DNA of 64,000 bases from Paraburkholderia caledonica NBRC 102488 (lineage in GTDB: Bacteria; Pseudomonadota; Gammaproteobacteria; Burkholderiales; Burkholderiaceae), in assembly GCF_000685095.1 (NCBI RefSeq), contig NZ_BAYE01000005.1:248001-312000 (forward strand), given 5' to 3'. The notes beneath the pieces are model-generated. The model was not told the origin of the DNA, searched no databases, and saw only the letters and a list, made by a program, of their open reading frames with translations. A program made the translations under genes and the position numbers. The stretch's first letter is position 1. The number at the start of each line of letters is the position of its first letter. Below, piece by piece: positions 8,462 to 17,963 of this stretch.

Positions 8462-8490
8462 CGTTCCGATTCTTCGGAACGGCTTTTTTA
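8462..8490 (+). terminator. Rho-independent terminator of the MFS gene
   Basis: Perfect 7-bp stem CGTTCCG/CGGAACG (8462-8468 and 8475-8481) with a 6-base loop, followed by a T-run (8484-8489). It lies 40 bp after the MFS stop codon. Confidence 0.85.
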
Positions 8491-8618
8491 TTCCCGTGAT
8501 GCAAACGCATATAGCGAACGCATGACAGGCACCACGCGCGAGGTCTTCTAGAGGAGTTAATCGACATCCGACCCTTGCCCAACTCGCCCTTCCTTCTTAT
8601 CCTGAAAAAAACGGCTGT

Positions 8619-8636
8619 TTCAAATGCCTATTTGAA
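8619..8636. promoter_or_regulatory. Candidate operator for the PsrA-like regulator
   Basis: Perfect inverted repeat TTCAAA-N6-TTTGAA about 45 bp upstream of the TetR-type gene. PsrA-family regulators bind short palindromes of this sort next to their own gene and beta-oxidation genes. Autoregulation is inferred from position. Confidence 0.4.
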
Positions 8637-8678
8637 TCGCCTGTTCGTAGAGCGGGCGCCGAGAACTGGGAGACGCAA

Positions 8679-9512
8679 ATGGCAGGTCGCACAACGGGCC
8701 GGCACGCCGGCGATACGAAGTCACGCATCCTGGATGCGGCTGAGGCGCTCTTCATCGATTGTGGTTACGAGGCCATGTCGCTGCGCCAGATCACTTCGCG
8801 CGCCGAGGTCAATCTTGCAGCGGTCAACTATCACTTCGGCAGCAAGGAGTCGTTGATTCACGCGATGCTGTCGCGCCGTCTCGACCGTCTCAACCAGGAG
8901 CGTGTGAAGCTGCTCGAACGCTTCGACCGGATGCTCGGCGAACGTCTGACCTGTGAGCATGTGCTCGGCGCGATGTTCATTCCAGCGCTGCGGCTCTCGC
9001 GCGATCCGCGCGTCGGCGGCAAAGCTTTTCTGCGTTTGCTCGGCCGCGCATATACGGACCCCTCTGCTTTCATTCGCGACTTTCTGAGCGCCCACTATGC
9101 GTCGGTGGCCGTGCGCTTTTTCGACGCGTTCCAACGCGCGCTGCCGCATCTGCCGCGCGAGGAACTGGGCTGGCGGCTGCACTTCGCCATCGGCGCGCTG
9201 TCTGGCGTGCTCGCGGGCGCCGACACGGACAGCCTCATTGCCGAGTTCTCGCAAGGCAAGTCGATGAACGATCTGCAACTGATCGCACGGCTTGCCTCGC
9301 TAATGGTCGCCGCGCTGAAAGCGCCGCTGCCCGACGCATCGCAACTGGCGATGTTCGCCGCCGTGCTGGGCGATGCCGACGATACAGGCGCGGACAGCGC
9401 TCTCGACGGCAGCACGCATAGCGCAGGCGATGCGCCGAGTGAAGCACACAGCGGCGGCACGATCGAAGCCTGCTCGTTCCAGCAGGCGTTGCACGGCGCG
9501 TCGCAAACGTAG
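8679..9512 (+). CDS. TetR-family regulator, PsrA-like (fatty-acid responsive)
   Basis: A 277-residue protein. The N-terminal helix-turn-helix (about 15-60) contains SLRQITSRAEVNLAAVNYHF, which closely matches Pseudomonas PsrA (SLRLITSKAGVNLAAVNYHF); the next residues GSKESLI also agree. PsrA represses its own gene and fadE-type genes and is released by long-chain fatty acids or acyl-CoA. The gene directly precedes fadE and the rest of a fatty-acid degradation cluster on the same strand, and a palindrome lies just upstream. The C-terminal 50 residues are an Ala/Ser/Gly-rich extension beyond the usual PsrA length of about 230. The call is by resemblance; the ligand is not shown. Confidence 0.8.
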   Translation: MAGRTTGRHAGDTKSRILDAAEALFIDCGYEAMSLRQITSRAEVNLAAVNYHFGSKESLIHAMLSRRLDRLNQERVKLLERFDRMLGERLTCEHVLGAMFIPALRLSRDPRVGGKAFLRLLGRAYTDPSAFIRDFLSAHYASVAVRFFDAFQRALPHLPREELGWRLHFAIGALSGVLAGADTDSLIAEFSQGKSMNDLQLIARLASLMVAALKAPLPDASQLAMFAAVLGDADDTGADSALDGSTHSAGDAPSEAHSGGTIEACSFQQALHGASQT

Positions 9513-9613
9513 CGCAAAGACGCCGGGCCGCTCGCACAACATCGACAACAACGTGAACCGTCCACGCAACGTGGATGCGTTTGCACGCATCATGAAAACA
9601 GGGAGGAAACGTC

Positions 9614-12112
9614 ATGCTGTGGTTCATCCTGCTGCTGGTTGCCGGCGCTCTTGCGCTTGTCTACGTAGAGGCGCGCGCATTATCGTGGCTCGCCTTTATG
9701 ATCGTCTGGGTTGCGGCGGTACGAGTGAGCGGAGCGGCGGGCGTTGCTGCAACCACGCTTTGGGCCATCGTGCTGGTCCTCCCTGCCCTCGTGTTCGCCG
9801 TCAAGCCGCTGCGCCGCGCATGGCTCACGAAGCCGGTGCTTGACGTGTTTCGCAAGATCCTGCCGGAGATGTCGCCGACCGAGCGCGACGCGATCGAGGC
9901 CGGCACGGTCTGGTGGGACGCCGAACTCTTCTCCGGACGGCCTCATTGGGACAAGCTGCTCGGCTACGGCCCCGCGACATTGACAGTCGAAGAACAGGCG
10001 TTCCTCGATAACGAATGCGAGCAGTTGTGCGATCTCGCGAACGACTGGGAAACCACCATGGTATGGCAGGACCTGTCGCCGCAAGCATGGCAGTTCGTCA
10101 AGGAGCGTGGCTTTCTCGGCATGATCATTCCGAAGCGGTACGGCGGAAAACAGTTTTCCGCATACGCGCATTCGCAGGTCATCATGAAGCTGGCCACGCG
10201 CTGCTCGGCCGCGGCCGTTTCGGTGATGGTGCCGAACTCGCTCGGCCCCGCCGAACTGTTGATGCACTACGGCACCGAAGAGCAGAAAAACCACTATCTG
10301 CCGCGTCTCGCGCGCGGCGAGGAAATCCCATGCTTTGCGTTGACGAGCCCTTACGCCGGTTCGGACGCCGCCGCCATTCCCGATGTCGGCATTGTTTGCA
10401 AGGGCATGTTCGACGGACGCGAGACGCTCGGCTTTCGCGTCACATGGGATAAGCGTTATATCACGCTCGGGCCGATCGCGACCGTGCTCGGCCTTGCGTT
10501 CCGGGCGCTCGATCCCGAGCATCTTCTCGGCGCGACCGACGAACCCGGCATTACCTGCGCATTGATTCCGACCGACCATCCGGGCGTGAACATCGGTCGT
10601 CGTCATTGGCCGCTGAACGCCGTGTTTCAGAACGGTCCGAACTCCGGCAAGGACGTCTTCATTCCGCTCGACTGGGTGATCGGCGGACGCGCTCAGGTCG
10701 GCAACGGATGGCGGATGCTGATGGAATGCCTCGCGGCGGGCCGCGCGATCTCGCTGCCGTCGTCGAATGTCGGCATGGCGAAGCTCGCGGTGCGCGGCAC
10801 GGGCGCGTACGCTGCGGTTCGTCGCCAGTTCCGCACGGCTGTGGGCAAATTCGAGGGCGTGCAGGAAGCGCTCGGACGCATGGGCGGCAATCTCTATGTG
10901 ATGGATGCCGCGCGCCGCCTGTCCGCACATGCGGTCGATCTGGGCGAAAAGCCTTCGGTGATTTCGGCAATCGCCAAGTATCACATCACCGAACGTGCCC
11001 GCATGGTGATCAACGACGCGATGGACGTCGCCGCCGGCAAGGGAATCTGCATGGGGCCGTCTAACTTTCTGGCGCGCGCGTATCAGCAGGTGCCCATTGC
11101 GATCACCGTGGAAGGCGCGAACATTCTCACGCGCTGCCTGATCATCTTCGGCCAGGGCGCGATTCGCTGCCATCCGTATGTGCTGAAGGAGATGAGCGCG
11201 ACGCGCGAGGCGGACCCCGCCACAGCGCTGCGCGATTTCGACGACGCCTTCTTCGGCCACGTTGCTTTCACGCTGTCGAACGTGGTACGCAGCTTCGTCT
11301 ACGGCATCACGGGCGGCGCATTCATTGTGAAGCCGCGCGCCGCGCATGCGCCGCTTCATGCGTATTACCGCGCGGCCACGCGGCTTGCCACCGTTTTCGC
11401 GCTGCTTGCCGATGTCTCCATGTTCGTGCTCGGCGGCGACCTGAAGCGCCGCGAACGCATTTCGGCGCGCCTTGGCGACGTGCTCTCGCAGCTCTATCTG
11501 ATCTCCGCAACGCTCAAGCGTTTCGAGGACGAAGGCCGTCAGGAAGACGATCTGCCGCTCGTGCGCTGGGGCGTCGAAGATTCGCTCTATCGCGCGCAAC
11601 AGGCGCTCGACGGCGTGCTCGCGAACTATCCGAACCGCTTCGCCGCCGGCCTCGTGCGTACGCTGGCGTTCCCGTTGGGGCTGCCGCATCGCGAACCATC
11701 CGACCGCCTGGGCAGCGAGATCGCCGAGTTGATGCAGACGCCGGGCGCCGCGCGCAACCGGCTGGTGTCGGACTCCTACGTGCCGCACCCGGATGTCGAC
11801 GCGCTCGGCTATGGCGAACTCGTGTTCGAACTGAACCCGCGCTTTACGCAAATCGAGCAGAAGCTGCGCGAAGCGGTGAAGGAGCGGCGCCTCGAGCCAA
11901 TGCCGCAGAGCGTCGTGCAACTCGCCGCGTGGGCCGACGCCGCGCTGCAACAAGGCCTGATCGACGCCGACGAGCGGCGTGTGCTCGGCGACTACGCGCG
12001 CTATGCCGCACAAGTCGTGAAAGTGGACGATTTCCCCGCCGATTTCGACATTCTCGCCAATCTGCAACAACGCAAGGAGACGCTCGAAAAGGTCATGGAA
12101 GCGGCGCTGTGA
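9614..12112 (+). CDS. fadE: Membrane-associated acyl-CoA dehydrogenase FadE
   Basis: An 832-residue protein, close to E. coli FadE (814) and much longer than ordinary 380-residue acyl-CoA dehydrogenases. Residues 1-65 form two or three hydrophobic helices that anchor it to the inner membrane, followed by a YGGKQFSAYAHSQV segment, the flavin/substrate region (CFALTSPYAGSDAA) and the long FadE-specific C-terminal domain. It catalyses the first step of beta-oxidation, acyl-CoA to trans-2-enoyl-CoA, with FAD. The start has a strong site (AGGGAGGAAACGTC). It follows the PsrA-like regulator by 101 bp and precedes the other beta-oxidation genes, so repression by that protein in the absence of fatty acids is likely. 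Confidence 0.93.
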   Translation: MLWFILLLVAGALALVYVEARALSWLAFMIVWVAAVRVSGAAGVAATTLWAIVLVLPALVFAVKPLRRAWLTKPVLDVFRKILPEMSPTERDAIEAGTVWWDAELFSGRPHWDKLLGYGPATLTVEEQAFLDNECEQLCDLANDWETTMVWQDLSPQAWQFVKERGFLGMIIPKRYGGKQFSAYAHSQVIMKLATRCSAAAVSVMVPNSLGPAELLMHYGTEEQKNHYLPRLARGEEIPCFALTSPYAGSDAAAIPDVGIVCKGMFDGRETLGFRVTWDKRYITLGPIATVLGLAFRALDPEHLLGATDEPGITCALIPTDHPGVNIGRRHWPLNAVFQNGPNSGKDVFIPLDWVIGGRAQVGNGWRMLMECLAAGRAISLPSSNVGMAKLAVRGTGAYAAVRRQFRTAVGKFEGVQEALGRMGGNLYVMDAARRLSAHAVDLGEKPSVISAIAKYHITERARMVINDAMDVAAGKGICMGPSNFLARAYQQVPIAITVEGANILTRCLIIFGQGAIRCHPYVLKEMSATREADPATALRDFDDAFFGHVAFTLSNVVRSFVYGITGGAFIVKPRAAHAPLHAYYRAATRLATVFALLADVSMFVLGGDLKRRERISARLGDVLSQLYLISATLKRFEDEGRQEDDLPLVRWGVEDSLYRAQQALDGVLANYPNRFAAGLVRTLAFPLGLPHREPSDRLGSEIAELMQTPGAARNRLVSDSYVPHPDVDALGYGELVFELNPRFTQIEQKLREAVKERRLEPMPQSVVQLAAWADAALQQGLIDADERRVLGDYARYAAQVVKVDDFPADFDILANLQQRKETLEKVMEAAL

Positions 12113-12228
12113 TCCTGATGGATGCTTGTGCAAACGCATGAAAAAACCTCGCTGCGCGACACGCCGATGCGCCAAACTCAGTGCACACTGACAGAGGTGC
12201 GGCCGTGTCCAGCGGAGCAACGAACAAT

Positions 12229-13683
12229 ATGAACGACTCTTACCTGAACTTCGTCAATTCACCGTTCGGTGCGCGCGTTGCGCGTTCTCTGGGCCTTCCG
12301 AAGCCCGAGGTGCTGCGCCGCTATCGCGCCGACGAGCCCGAGTTCGGCGGCATGGTCGCGATCGGCGCCGGGCGCGAGCCGCATCTGCTCGATTCGCTGG
12401 CGGACCTGGTGGCGAGCATCGGCGTGACGAGCGTCGCCCATGAAAGCGCCGGATTGTGGATGCCCCTCGCACATCGTCACGGTCTGCTGACGGGGCGCTT
12501 CGAACCTGCGGAGTCGGGCTCGGCCGCGCGCGTGGGCGCATTGATCTTCGACGCGAGCGGTATCGACGACAGCAGCCAGATGGAACCGCTGCACGCGTTC
12601 TTTCACGACACGCTGCGCTCGCTTGGGAAATGCGGGCGTATCGTCGTATTGGGAAGGCCGCCCGAAGCATGCGCGAGTCCGCGTCAATGGACTGCGCAAC
12701 GCGCGCTGGAAGGACTCACGCGTTCGCTTGGCAAGGAAGCGCGGCGCGGCATCACGGCGAATCTGGTCTATGTCGGCGAAGGCGCCGAGCATGGAATGGA
12801 AGCCACGTTGCGCTTCTTTCTGTCACCGCGTTCGGCATATGTGTCGGGCCAAGTGGTGCGAATCGCCGCAAATGGTCTGCATGGCGTTGTGAATCGCATT
12901 GCCGTAACCGATGCCGGCGGTAAGGACGCCGCATCGCCGTTCGACTGGAACCAGCCGCTCGCGAACCGGCGCGCGGTTGTGACAGGCGCCGCACGCGGCA
13001 TTGGCGCGGCAATTGCAAGCGTGCTCGCGGCGCAAGGCGCGCATGTGATCGGCATCGACATTCCGTCCGCACGCGACGCGCTCGAAGCCACCATGCGCCA
13101 GTCGAACGGCACCGCCCTCGCCTTCGACATTGCCGCGCCCGAAGCGCCGGCGCAGATCGCCGCCGCGCTCGACGATCACGGCGTGGATATCGTCGTGCAC
13201 AACGCCGGCATCACGAAAGACAAAACCATCGCGAAGATGACAGGCGGCGCGTGGCAAAGCGTGATCGACATCAACCTGTGCGCGCAGGAGCGCATCGACG
13301 ACGCGCTGCTCGCGGCGGGCATTTTGCGCGACGGCGGGCGGATCGTCGGCGTGTCGTCGATCAGCGGGATCGCGGGCAATCCCGGCCAGACCAATTACGC
13401 GACGTCGAAAGCCGGCGTGATTGGCCGCGTGCAAAGCATGGCGCCGCTGTTGCGCCCGCGCGGCATCACGATCAACGCAGTCGCGCCGGGTTTCATCGAA
13501 ACGCAGATGACCGCGAAGATGCCGCTGACCCTTCGCGAGGCGGGCCGCCGGATGAATTCGCTCGGCCAGGGCGGCCTGCCGGTCGACGTCGCCCAGACCA
13601 TCGCGTGGCTCGCGCATCCAGGATCGGCCGGCATCAGCGGCCAGGTCGTGCGCGTGTGCGGACAAAGCCTGATCGGAGCATAA
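12229..13683 (+). CDS. High-molecular-weight FabG-type 3-oxoacyl reductase (SDR)
   Basis: A 484-residue protein with two short-chain-dehydrogenase-like halves, as in mycobacterial FabG4. The N-terminal half (1-235) lacks a recognisable cofactor motif. The C-terminal half is a complete SDR: VVTGAARGIGAA (250-261), NAGITKDKT (325-333), SSIS (376-379), and the catalytic pair Tyr390 and Lys394 (YATSK). HMW FabG enzymes interconvert 3-oxoacyl-CoA and (R)-3-hydroxyacyl-CoA. The ATG at 12229 was preferred over an upstream GTG (12181) because the conserved N-terminus and a GGAG site fit it. The MaoC hydratase gene follows with two bases between stop and start, pointing to a coupled (R)-specific pathway. 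Confidence 0.85.
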   Translation: MNDSYLNFVNSPFGARVARSLGLPKPEVLRRYRADEPEFGGMVAIGAGREPHLLDSLADLVASIGVTSVAHESAGLWMPLAHRHGLLTGRFEPAESGSAARVGALIFDASGIDDSSQMEPLHAFFHDTLRSLGKCGRIVVLGRPPEACASPRQWTAQRALEGLTRSLGKEARRGITANLVYVGEGAEHGMEATLRFFLSPRSAYVSGQVVRIAANGLHGVVNRIAVTDAGGKDAASPFDWNQPLANRRAVVTGAARGIGAAIASVLAAQGAHVIGIDIPSARDALEATMRQSNGTALAFDIAAPEAPAQIAAALDDHGVDIVVHNAGITKDKTIAKMTGGAWQSVIDINLCAQERIDDALLAAGILRDGGRIVGVSSISGIAGNPGQTNYATSKAGVIGRVQSMAPLLRPRGITINAVAPGFIETQMTAKMPLTLREAGRRMNSLGQGGLPVDVAQTIAWLAHPGSAGISGQVVRVCGQSLIGA

Positions 13684-13685
13684 GC

Positions 13686-14621
13686 ATGGATGAACCCGGG
13701 GATCCGTTTGGCGGGAATCATGCATCGCAACTCGCGCCGCACAGCGCGGTGCGGCCGAGAACTGTCGTCGTCGAAACCTTGCCGACGCCGGCGAAGCTCT
13801 ATGCGCGCGCTTTGTCGGGCATCGTCAAACGCGCACGCCCCACGCAGTTGCCCGCATTGCGCCTCGTGCGCCCCACTGTCGCGCTCGATCCGGGGCCCGC
13901 GTGGCGTTACGCACGCGTGTGCGGCTTCATCCCGGAGCATGGCGTGCCTCTCACGTATCCGCATCTGCTCGCGTTCCCCTTGCATCTGCTGATGCTGACC
14001 GACCCGGCGTTCCCGTGGCCCGCGGTCGGCCTGCTGCATCTGGCCAATCATGTGCGTCTGCGCCGGCCGCTCGCGTACAAGGACCTCCTGCGCGTGGAGG
14101 TCGAATTCGGCGCGCTGCTGCGCCACGACAAGGGCCAGGCGTTTTTGCTGCATACCCGCATTTACCGGCGCGGCGAAGCGGTGTGGGATGGCGACAGCGT
14201 TTATCTGAAGCGCGGCGTGCCGGCGAGCGGCGTGCAACTCGATCCGCTTCAGGTCGATACGGCAGCGCTGCAGCGCATCGCGCGCTGGCAGCTTGCCTCG
14301 CAACTCGGCCGCGATTACGCGAGCGTGTCGGGCGACTACAACCCGATCCATCTGAGCGCGCTCTCTGCAAAAGCATTCGGTTTTCCACGCGCGATTGCAC
14401 ACGGCATGTGGACGCTCGCGCGCGCGGCATCGTCCTTGCAGCCGCCCAAGCCGCTGGCCGAAGCGACGCTCAGTGCCGAATTCAAGCTGCCGATGCTGCT
14501 GCCCGGCGAAGCGTCGTTGTGGAGCGCGTCGTCTTCGCTGATCGAACGCGATATCGAGGTGCGCGACATCGCCGGAGAAAAGCCGCATTTGCGCGGCCGC
14601 ATGCAATGGAGATTGCAATGA
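13686..14621 (+). CDS. MaoC-like (R)-specific enoyl-CoA hydratase
   Basis: A 311-residue double-hotdog protein. The hydratase-2 motif is intact in the C-terminal half: SGDYNPIH with Asp217, Asn219 and His222, followed by AFGFPRAIAHGMW. These residues hydrate trans-2-enoyl-CoA to (R)-3-hydroxyacyl-CoA. The ATG at 13686 starts two bases after the stop of the FabG-type gene, with GGAG nine bases upstream, so the two are co-translated. The N-terminal hotdog has lost the catalytic motif, as usual in two-domain hydratases. Together with FadE, the FabG-type enzyme and the thiolase it completes one turn of beta-oxidation. Confidence 0.87.
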   Translation: MDEPGDPFGGNHASQLAPHSAVRPRTVVVETLPTPAKLYARALSGIVKRARPTQLPALRLVRPTVALDPGPAWRYARVCGFIPEHGVPLTYPHLLAFPLHLLMLTDPAFPWPAVGLLHLANHVRLRRPLAYKDLLRVEVEFGALLRHDKGQAFLLHTRIYRRGEAVWDGDSVYLKRGVPASGVQLDPLQVDTAALQRIARWQLASQLGRDYASVSGDYNPIHLSALSAKAFGFPRAIAHGMWTLARAASSLQPPKPLAEATLSAEFKLPMLLPGEASLWSASSSLIERDIEVRDIAGEKPHLRGRMQWRLQ

Positions 14622-14700
14622 GGCGCGCGCCGTTTGCCCGATAGCGGCGCCCGCACTCGTCCCCCGACCATAAAACATACGCAACCAGAAGGAGCCAGGC

Positions 14701-16002
14701 ATGTCCCACCCGCTGCCACCCGTGCGCCGCGTCGCGATAATCGGCGGTAACCGGATTCCGTTCGCACGCTCGAACACCGCGTATGCGAGCGCGTCGAATC
14801 AGGACATGCTGACCTTCACGCTGCAAGGACTGATCGACCGCTTTGGCTTGCACGGCGAACGTCTCGGCGAAGTTGCGGCTGGCGCCGTCATCAAGCATTC
14901 GCGCGACTTCAATCTGACGCGCGAATCCGTGCTGTCCACCACACTCTCGAAGGAAACGCCCGCGTACGATGTTCAACAGGCCTGCGGTACTGGGCTCGAA
15001 GCCGCCATACTCGTCGCCAACAAGATCGCGTTGGGACAGATCGAAGTGGGTATCGCGGGCGGTGTCGATACGACATCGGATGCTCCCATCGGCGTCAACG
15101 AAAAGATGCGCAAGATTCTGCTCGAAGCGAATCGCGGCAGGAGTACGGGCGAGCGAGTGGGCGCGCTCGCGAAACTGCGGCCAGCCATGTTTTTCAAGCC
15201 GCTCCTGCCGCGCAACGGCGAGCCGCGCACCGGCCTTTCGATGGGCGAGCACTGCGAACTGATGGCCAAGCGCTGGAACATCTCGCGCGAAGCGCAGGAC
15301 GTGCTGGCTTACGAGAGTCACCGCAAGCTGGCCGAAGCTTACGCGCGCGGTTTCGTCAACGATCTGATGACGCCGTATCGCGGCCTCGCGCGCGACAACA
15401 ATCTGCGCTCGGACCTCACGCTCGACAAGCTCGCCGCGCTTTCGCCCGCCTTCGATCGCGACGCGGGCACGCTGACCGCGGGCAATTCGACGCCGCTCAC
15501 CGACGGCGCCTCCGCGGTACTGCTTGCAAGCGAGGAATGGGCCGCTCGCCACGGGTTGCCGGTGCTCGCCTATCTGAGGTGGTCGGAAACCGCGGCAGTC
15601 GACTTCTTCGACAAGAAAGAAGGCCTTTTGATGGCGCCCGCCTACGCGGTGCCGCGCATGCTCGCGCGAGCCGGACTGACGTTGCAGGACTTCGATTTCT
15701 ACGAGATCCACGAAGCGTTCGCGGCGCAGGTGCTGTGCACGCTCGCGGCGTGGCAGGATGACGAATACTGCCGCACGCAGCTCGGCCTCGACGCGCCGCT
15801 CGGTTCGATCGACAGCGCGAAGCTCAACGTGAACGGCGGCTCGCTCGCAACCGGGCATCCGTTCGCGGCGACGGGCGGGCGCATCGTTGCGGGTCTGGCG
15901 AAAATGCTCGCTCAACTCGACAAGCCGGCGGACACGGCGCGCGGACTGATTTCGATCTGCGCGGCGGGCGGCCAGGGCGTGGTGGCGATAATCGAGCGCT
16001 GA
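14701..16002 (+). CDS. Acetyl-CoA C-acyltransferase (thiolase), FadI-like
   Basis: A 433-residue thiolase. The catalytic residues are all present: the acyl-accepting Cys95 in QQACGTGLEA, His386 in GHPFAATGGR and Cys420 in CAAGGQG; the conserved NGGSLATGHP also stands out. The enzyme splits 3-oxoacyl-CoA with CoA into acetyl-CoA and a shortened acyl-CoA. It lies 79 bp after the hydratase gene with its own strong ribosome-binding site (AGAAGGAGCC). The length fits the FadI/trifunctional-type thiolases (about 430) rather than the 390-residue biosynthetic type. Confidence 0.92.
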   Translation: MSHPLPPVRRVAIIGGNRIPFARSNTAYASASNQDMLTFTLQGLIDRFGLHGERLGEVAAGAVIKHSRDFNLTRESVLSTTLSKETPAYDVQQACGTGLEAAILVANKIALGQIEVGIAGGVDTTSDAPIGVNEKMRKILLEANRGRSTGERVGALAKLRPAMFFKPLLPRNGEPRTGLSMGEHCELMAKRWNISREAQDVLAYESHRKLAEAYARGFVNDLMTPYRGLARDNNLRSDLTLDKLAALSPAFDRDAGTLTAGNSTPLTDGASAVLLASEEWAARHGLPVLAYLRWSETAAVDFFDKKEGLLMAPAYAVPRMLARAGLTLQDFDFYEIHEAFAAQVLCTLAAWQDDEYCRTQLGLDAPLGSIDSAKLNVNGGSLATGHPFAATGGRIVAGLAKMLAQLDKPADTARGLISICAAGGQGVVAIIER

Positions 16003-16093
16003 GATTCGCAGTGGCCGTAGCAAATGCAGCAACATGCTGGACCGCTTCAACCAGCACACAAACCATTGAAGCCAAGGCTTCAGGAGACGACCG

Positions 16094-17914
16094 ATGACCC
16101 AGCCCACTCAAGCCTCGCTCTCGCCCGCCGCTGCGAATCAGGCAACCGGGGCCGCTCATGCAGACGCGGCGGCAACGCAAGACGCAACGGGGCGGCCTAG
16201 CCAGGCCCCCAACACGGACGGCATCTGGTACGCGTCGTATCCCGCCGACGTGCCGCATGAGATCGACGTCGGCAAATACGAGTCTGTCGTGCACTTCTTC
16301 GACGAATGCATTGCGCAATTCCGTGAGCGCGTTGCGTACGTCAGCGTCGGCGCGAGCATGACCTATGGCGTACTCGGCCGCAAGGCGACGGCCTTCGCCG
16401 CGTATCTGCAAAGCATCGGCGTGAAGCCGGGCGAGCGCGTCGCGATCATGCTGCCCAATACGTTTCAATACCCGGTGTCGCTGTTCGGTGTACTGAAAGC
16501 CGGCGCGGTGGTGGTCAACGTCAATCCGCTCTACACCGTGCGCGAACTCGCGCATCAGTTGAAGGACAGCGGCGCGCAGACCATCATCGTTTTCGAGAAC
16601 TTTGCGAAGACGGTGCAAGACGCGCTGCCGGGCACCAAGGTGCAGAACGTGATCGTGACAGGACTCGGCGACCTGCTCGCCGACGGCCTGAATCTGAAGG
16701 GACGAGTGCTCAATTTCATGCTGCGGCACGTGAAGAAGATGGTGCCCGCGTACAGTCTGCCGAACGCCGTTCCGTTGCTGAAGGCGCTTGCGATTGGTTA
16801 TACGCGGCCGCTCACGCCTGTTCGGCCGATGCATCACGACATCGCGTTTCTTCAGTACACCGGCGGAACGACCGGCGTCGCGAAGGGCGCGATGCTCACG
16901 CACCGGAATATCCTCGCCAATCTGCTGCAGGCAAAGGCGTGGGCCGAAGGTCAATTGAGCGGAGAAGTGGAAACGGTACTCACGCCGCTGCCGCTCTATC
17001 ACATCTATTCGCTGACGGTGAACGCGCTGATTTTCATGGGTCTCGGCGGACGCAACATTCTGATCGCGAATCCGCGCGACATGAAGCGCGTAATGATGAT
17101 CATCCGTCACGAGAAATTCACCGGCATGACGGCGGTCAACACGCTCTATAACGCGTTTCTCGAGAACGAGGAATTCTGCAAGCGCGATTTCTCCGACCTG
17201 AAACTGGCAATGGCGGGCGGCATGGCAACGCAGCGCTCAGTAGCCGAGCGCTTCAAGGCAGTCACGGGCAAGCCGATTATCGAAGGCTACGGCTTGACCG
17301 AATGCTCGCCCATCGTGTCGATGAATCCCGTCGACATCTCGAACCTGCGCGACTTCGAAGGCTCGATCGGTCTGCCCGCGCCCTCTACGCAAGTCCGCTT
17401 CAGGAAAGACGACGGCAGTTGGGCCAACATCGGCGAAGCGGGCGAATTGTGCGTGAAGGGGCCGCAGGTCATGAAAGGCTACTGGAACCGGCCGGAAGAA
17501 ACGGCGAAGGTGATCGACGACGAAGGTTGGCTTGCGACCGGCGACATCGGCGTGATGGATTCGCGCGGCTTCATCCGCCTGATCGACCGGAAGAAAGACA
17601 TGATTCTGGTCTCGGGCTTTAACGTCTATCCGAACGAGATCGAAGATGTCATCGCGGCGCACCCGGACGTGCGCGAGGTGGCTGCAATCGGTGTGCCCGA
17701 CGACGCCCAGGGCGAACGCGTGAAGGTGTTCATCGTGAAGCGCAATCCGTCGCTGACCGCCGAGCAGGTGATCGCACATTGCCGCAAGAATCTGACGGGC
17801 TACAAGGTGCCGAAGGTGGTCGAGTTTCGCGATGATCTGCCGCAAACCAACGTCGGCAAGATTCTGCGCCGTGCGCTACGCGACGAGGAACTCGCGAAGC
17901 AAAAGACTGCCTGA
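16094..17914 (+). CDS. fadD: Long-chain fatty-acid CoA ligase FadD
   Basis: A 606-residue adenylate-forming enzyme. The ATP-binding P-loop is YTGGTTGVAKGAM (255-267); the further core motifs are GYGLTECSP, TGDIG, and DRKKDMILVSGFNVYPNEIE, with the catalytic Lys near the end (NVGKILRR). It activates free fatty acids to acyl-CoA at the inner membrane. The first 45 residues are an Ala/Thr/Gln-rich extension missing from E. coli FadD (561 residues). The start is supported by CAGGAGACGACC. A 14-bp palindrome GAAGCC-AA-GGCTTC (16068-16081) sits immediately before the ribosome-binding site and might affect translation. Confidence 0.92.
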   Translation: MTQPTQASLSPAAANQATGAAHADAAATQDATGRPSQAPNTDGIWYASYPADVPHEIDVGKYESVVHFFDECIAQFRERVAYVSVGASMTYGVLGRKATAFAAYLQSIGVKPGERVAIMLPNTFQYPVSLFGVLKAGAVVVNVNPLYTVRELAHQLKDSGAQTIIVFENFAKTVQDALPGTKVQNVIVTGLGDLLADGLNLKGRVLNFMLRHVKKMVPAYSLPNAVPLLKALAIGYTRPLTPVRPMHHDIAFLQYTGGTTGVAKGAMLTHRNILANLLQAKAWAEGQLSGEVETVLTPLPLYHIYSLTVNALIFMGLGGRNILIANPRDMKRVMMIIRHEKFTGMTAVNTLYNAFLENEEFCKRDFSDLKLAMAGGMATQRSVAERFKAVTGKPIIEGYGLTECSPIVSMNPVDISNLRDFEGSIGLPAPSTQVRFRKDDGSWANIGEAGELCVKGPQVMKGYWNRPEETAKVIDDEGWLATGDIGVMDSRGFIRLIDRKKDMILVSGFNVYPNEIEDVIAAHPDVREVAAIGVPDDAQGERVKVFIVKRNPSLTAEQVIAHCRKNLTGYKVPKVVEFRDDLPQTNVGKILRRALRDEELAKQKTA

Positions 17915-17963
17915 GAGGCAAGGCTCTTGCATGATGTCTTGCGCCACCCTTTCGGAGAGTTCG

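Noticed and set aside
9680..12220. 846-codon open frame opposite fadE
   Set aside because: It is a shadow frame caused by high GC in the third codon position of fadE; His/Arg/Gln-rich without domains.
16068..16081. Palindrome GAAGCC-AA-GGCTTC before fadD as an operator
   Set aside because: It differs from the palindrome before the PsrA-like gene and lies next to the ribosome-binding site; no regulator can be assigned.
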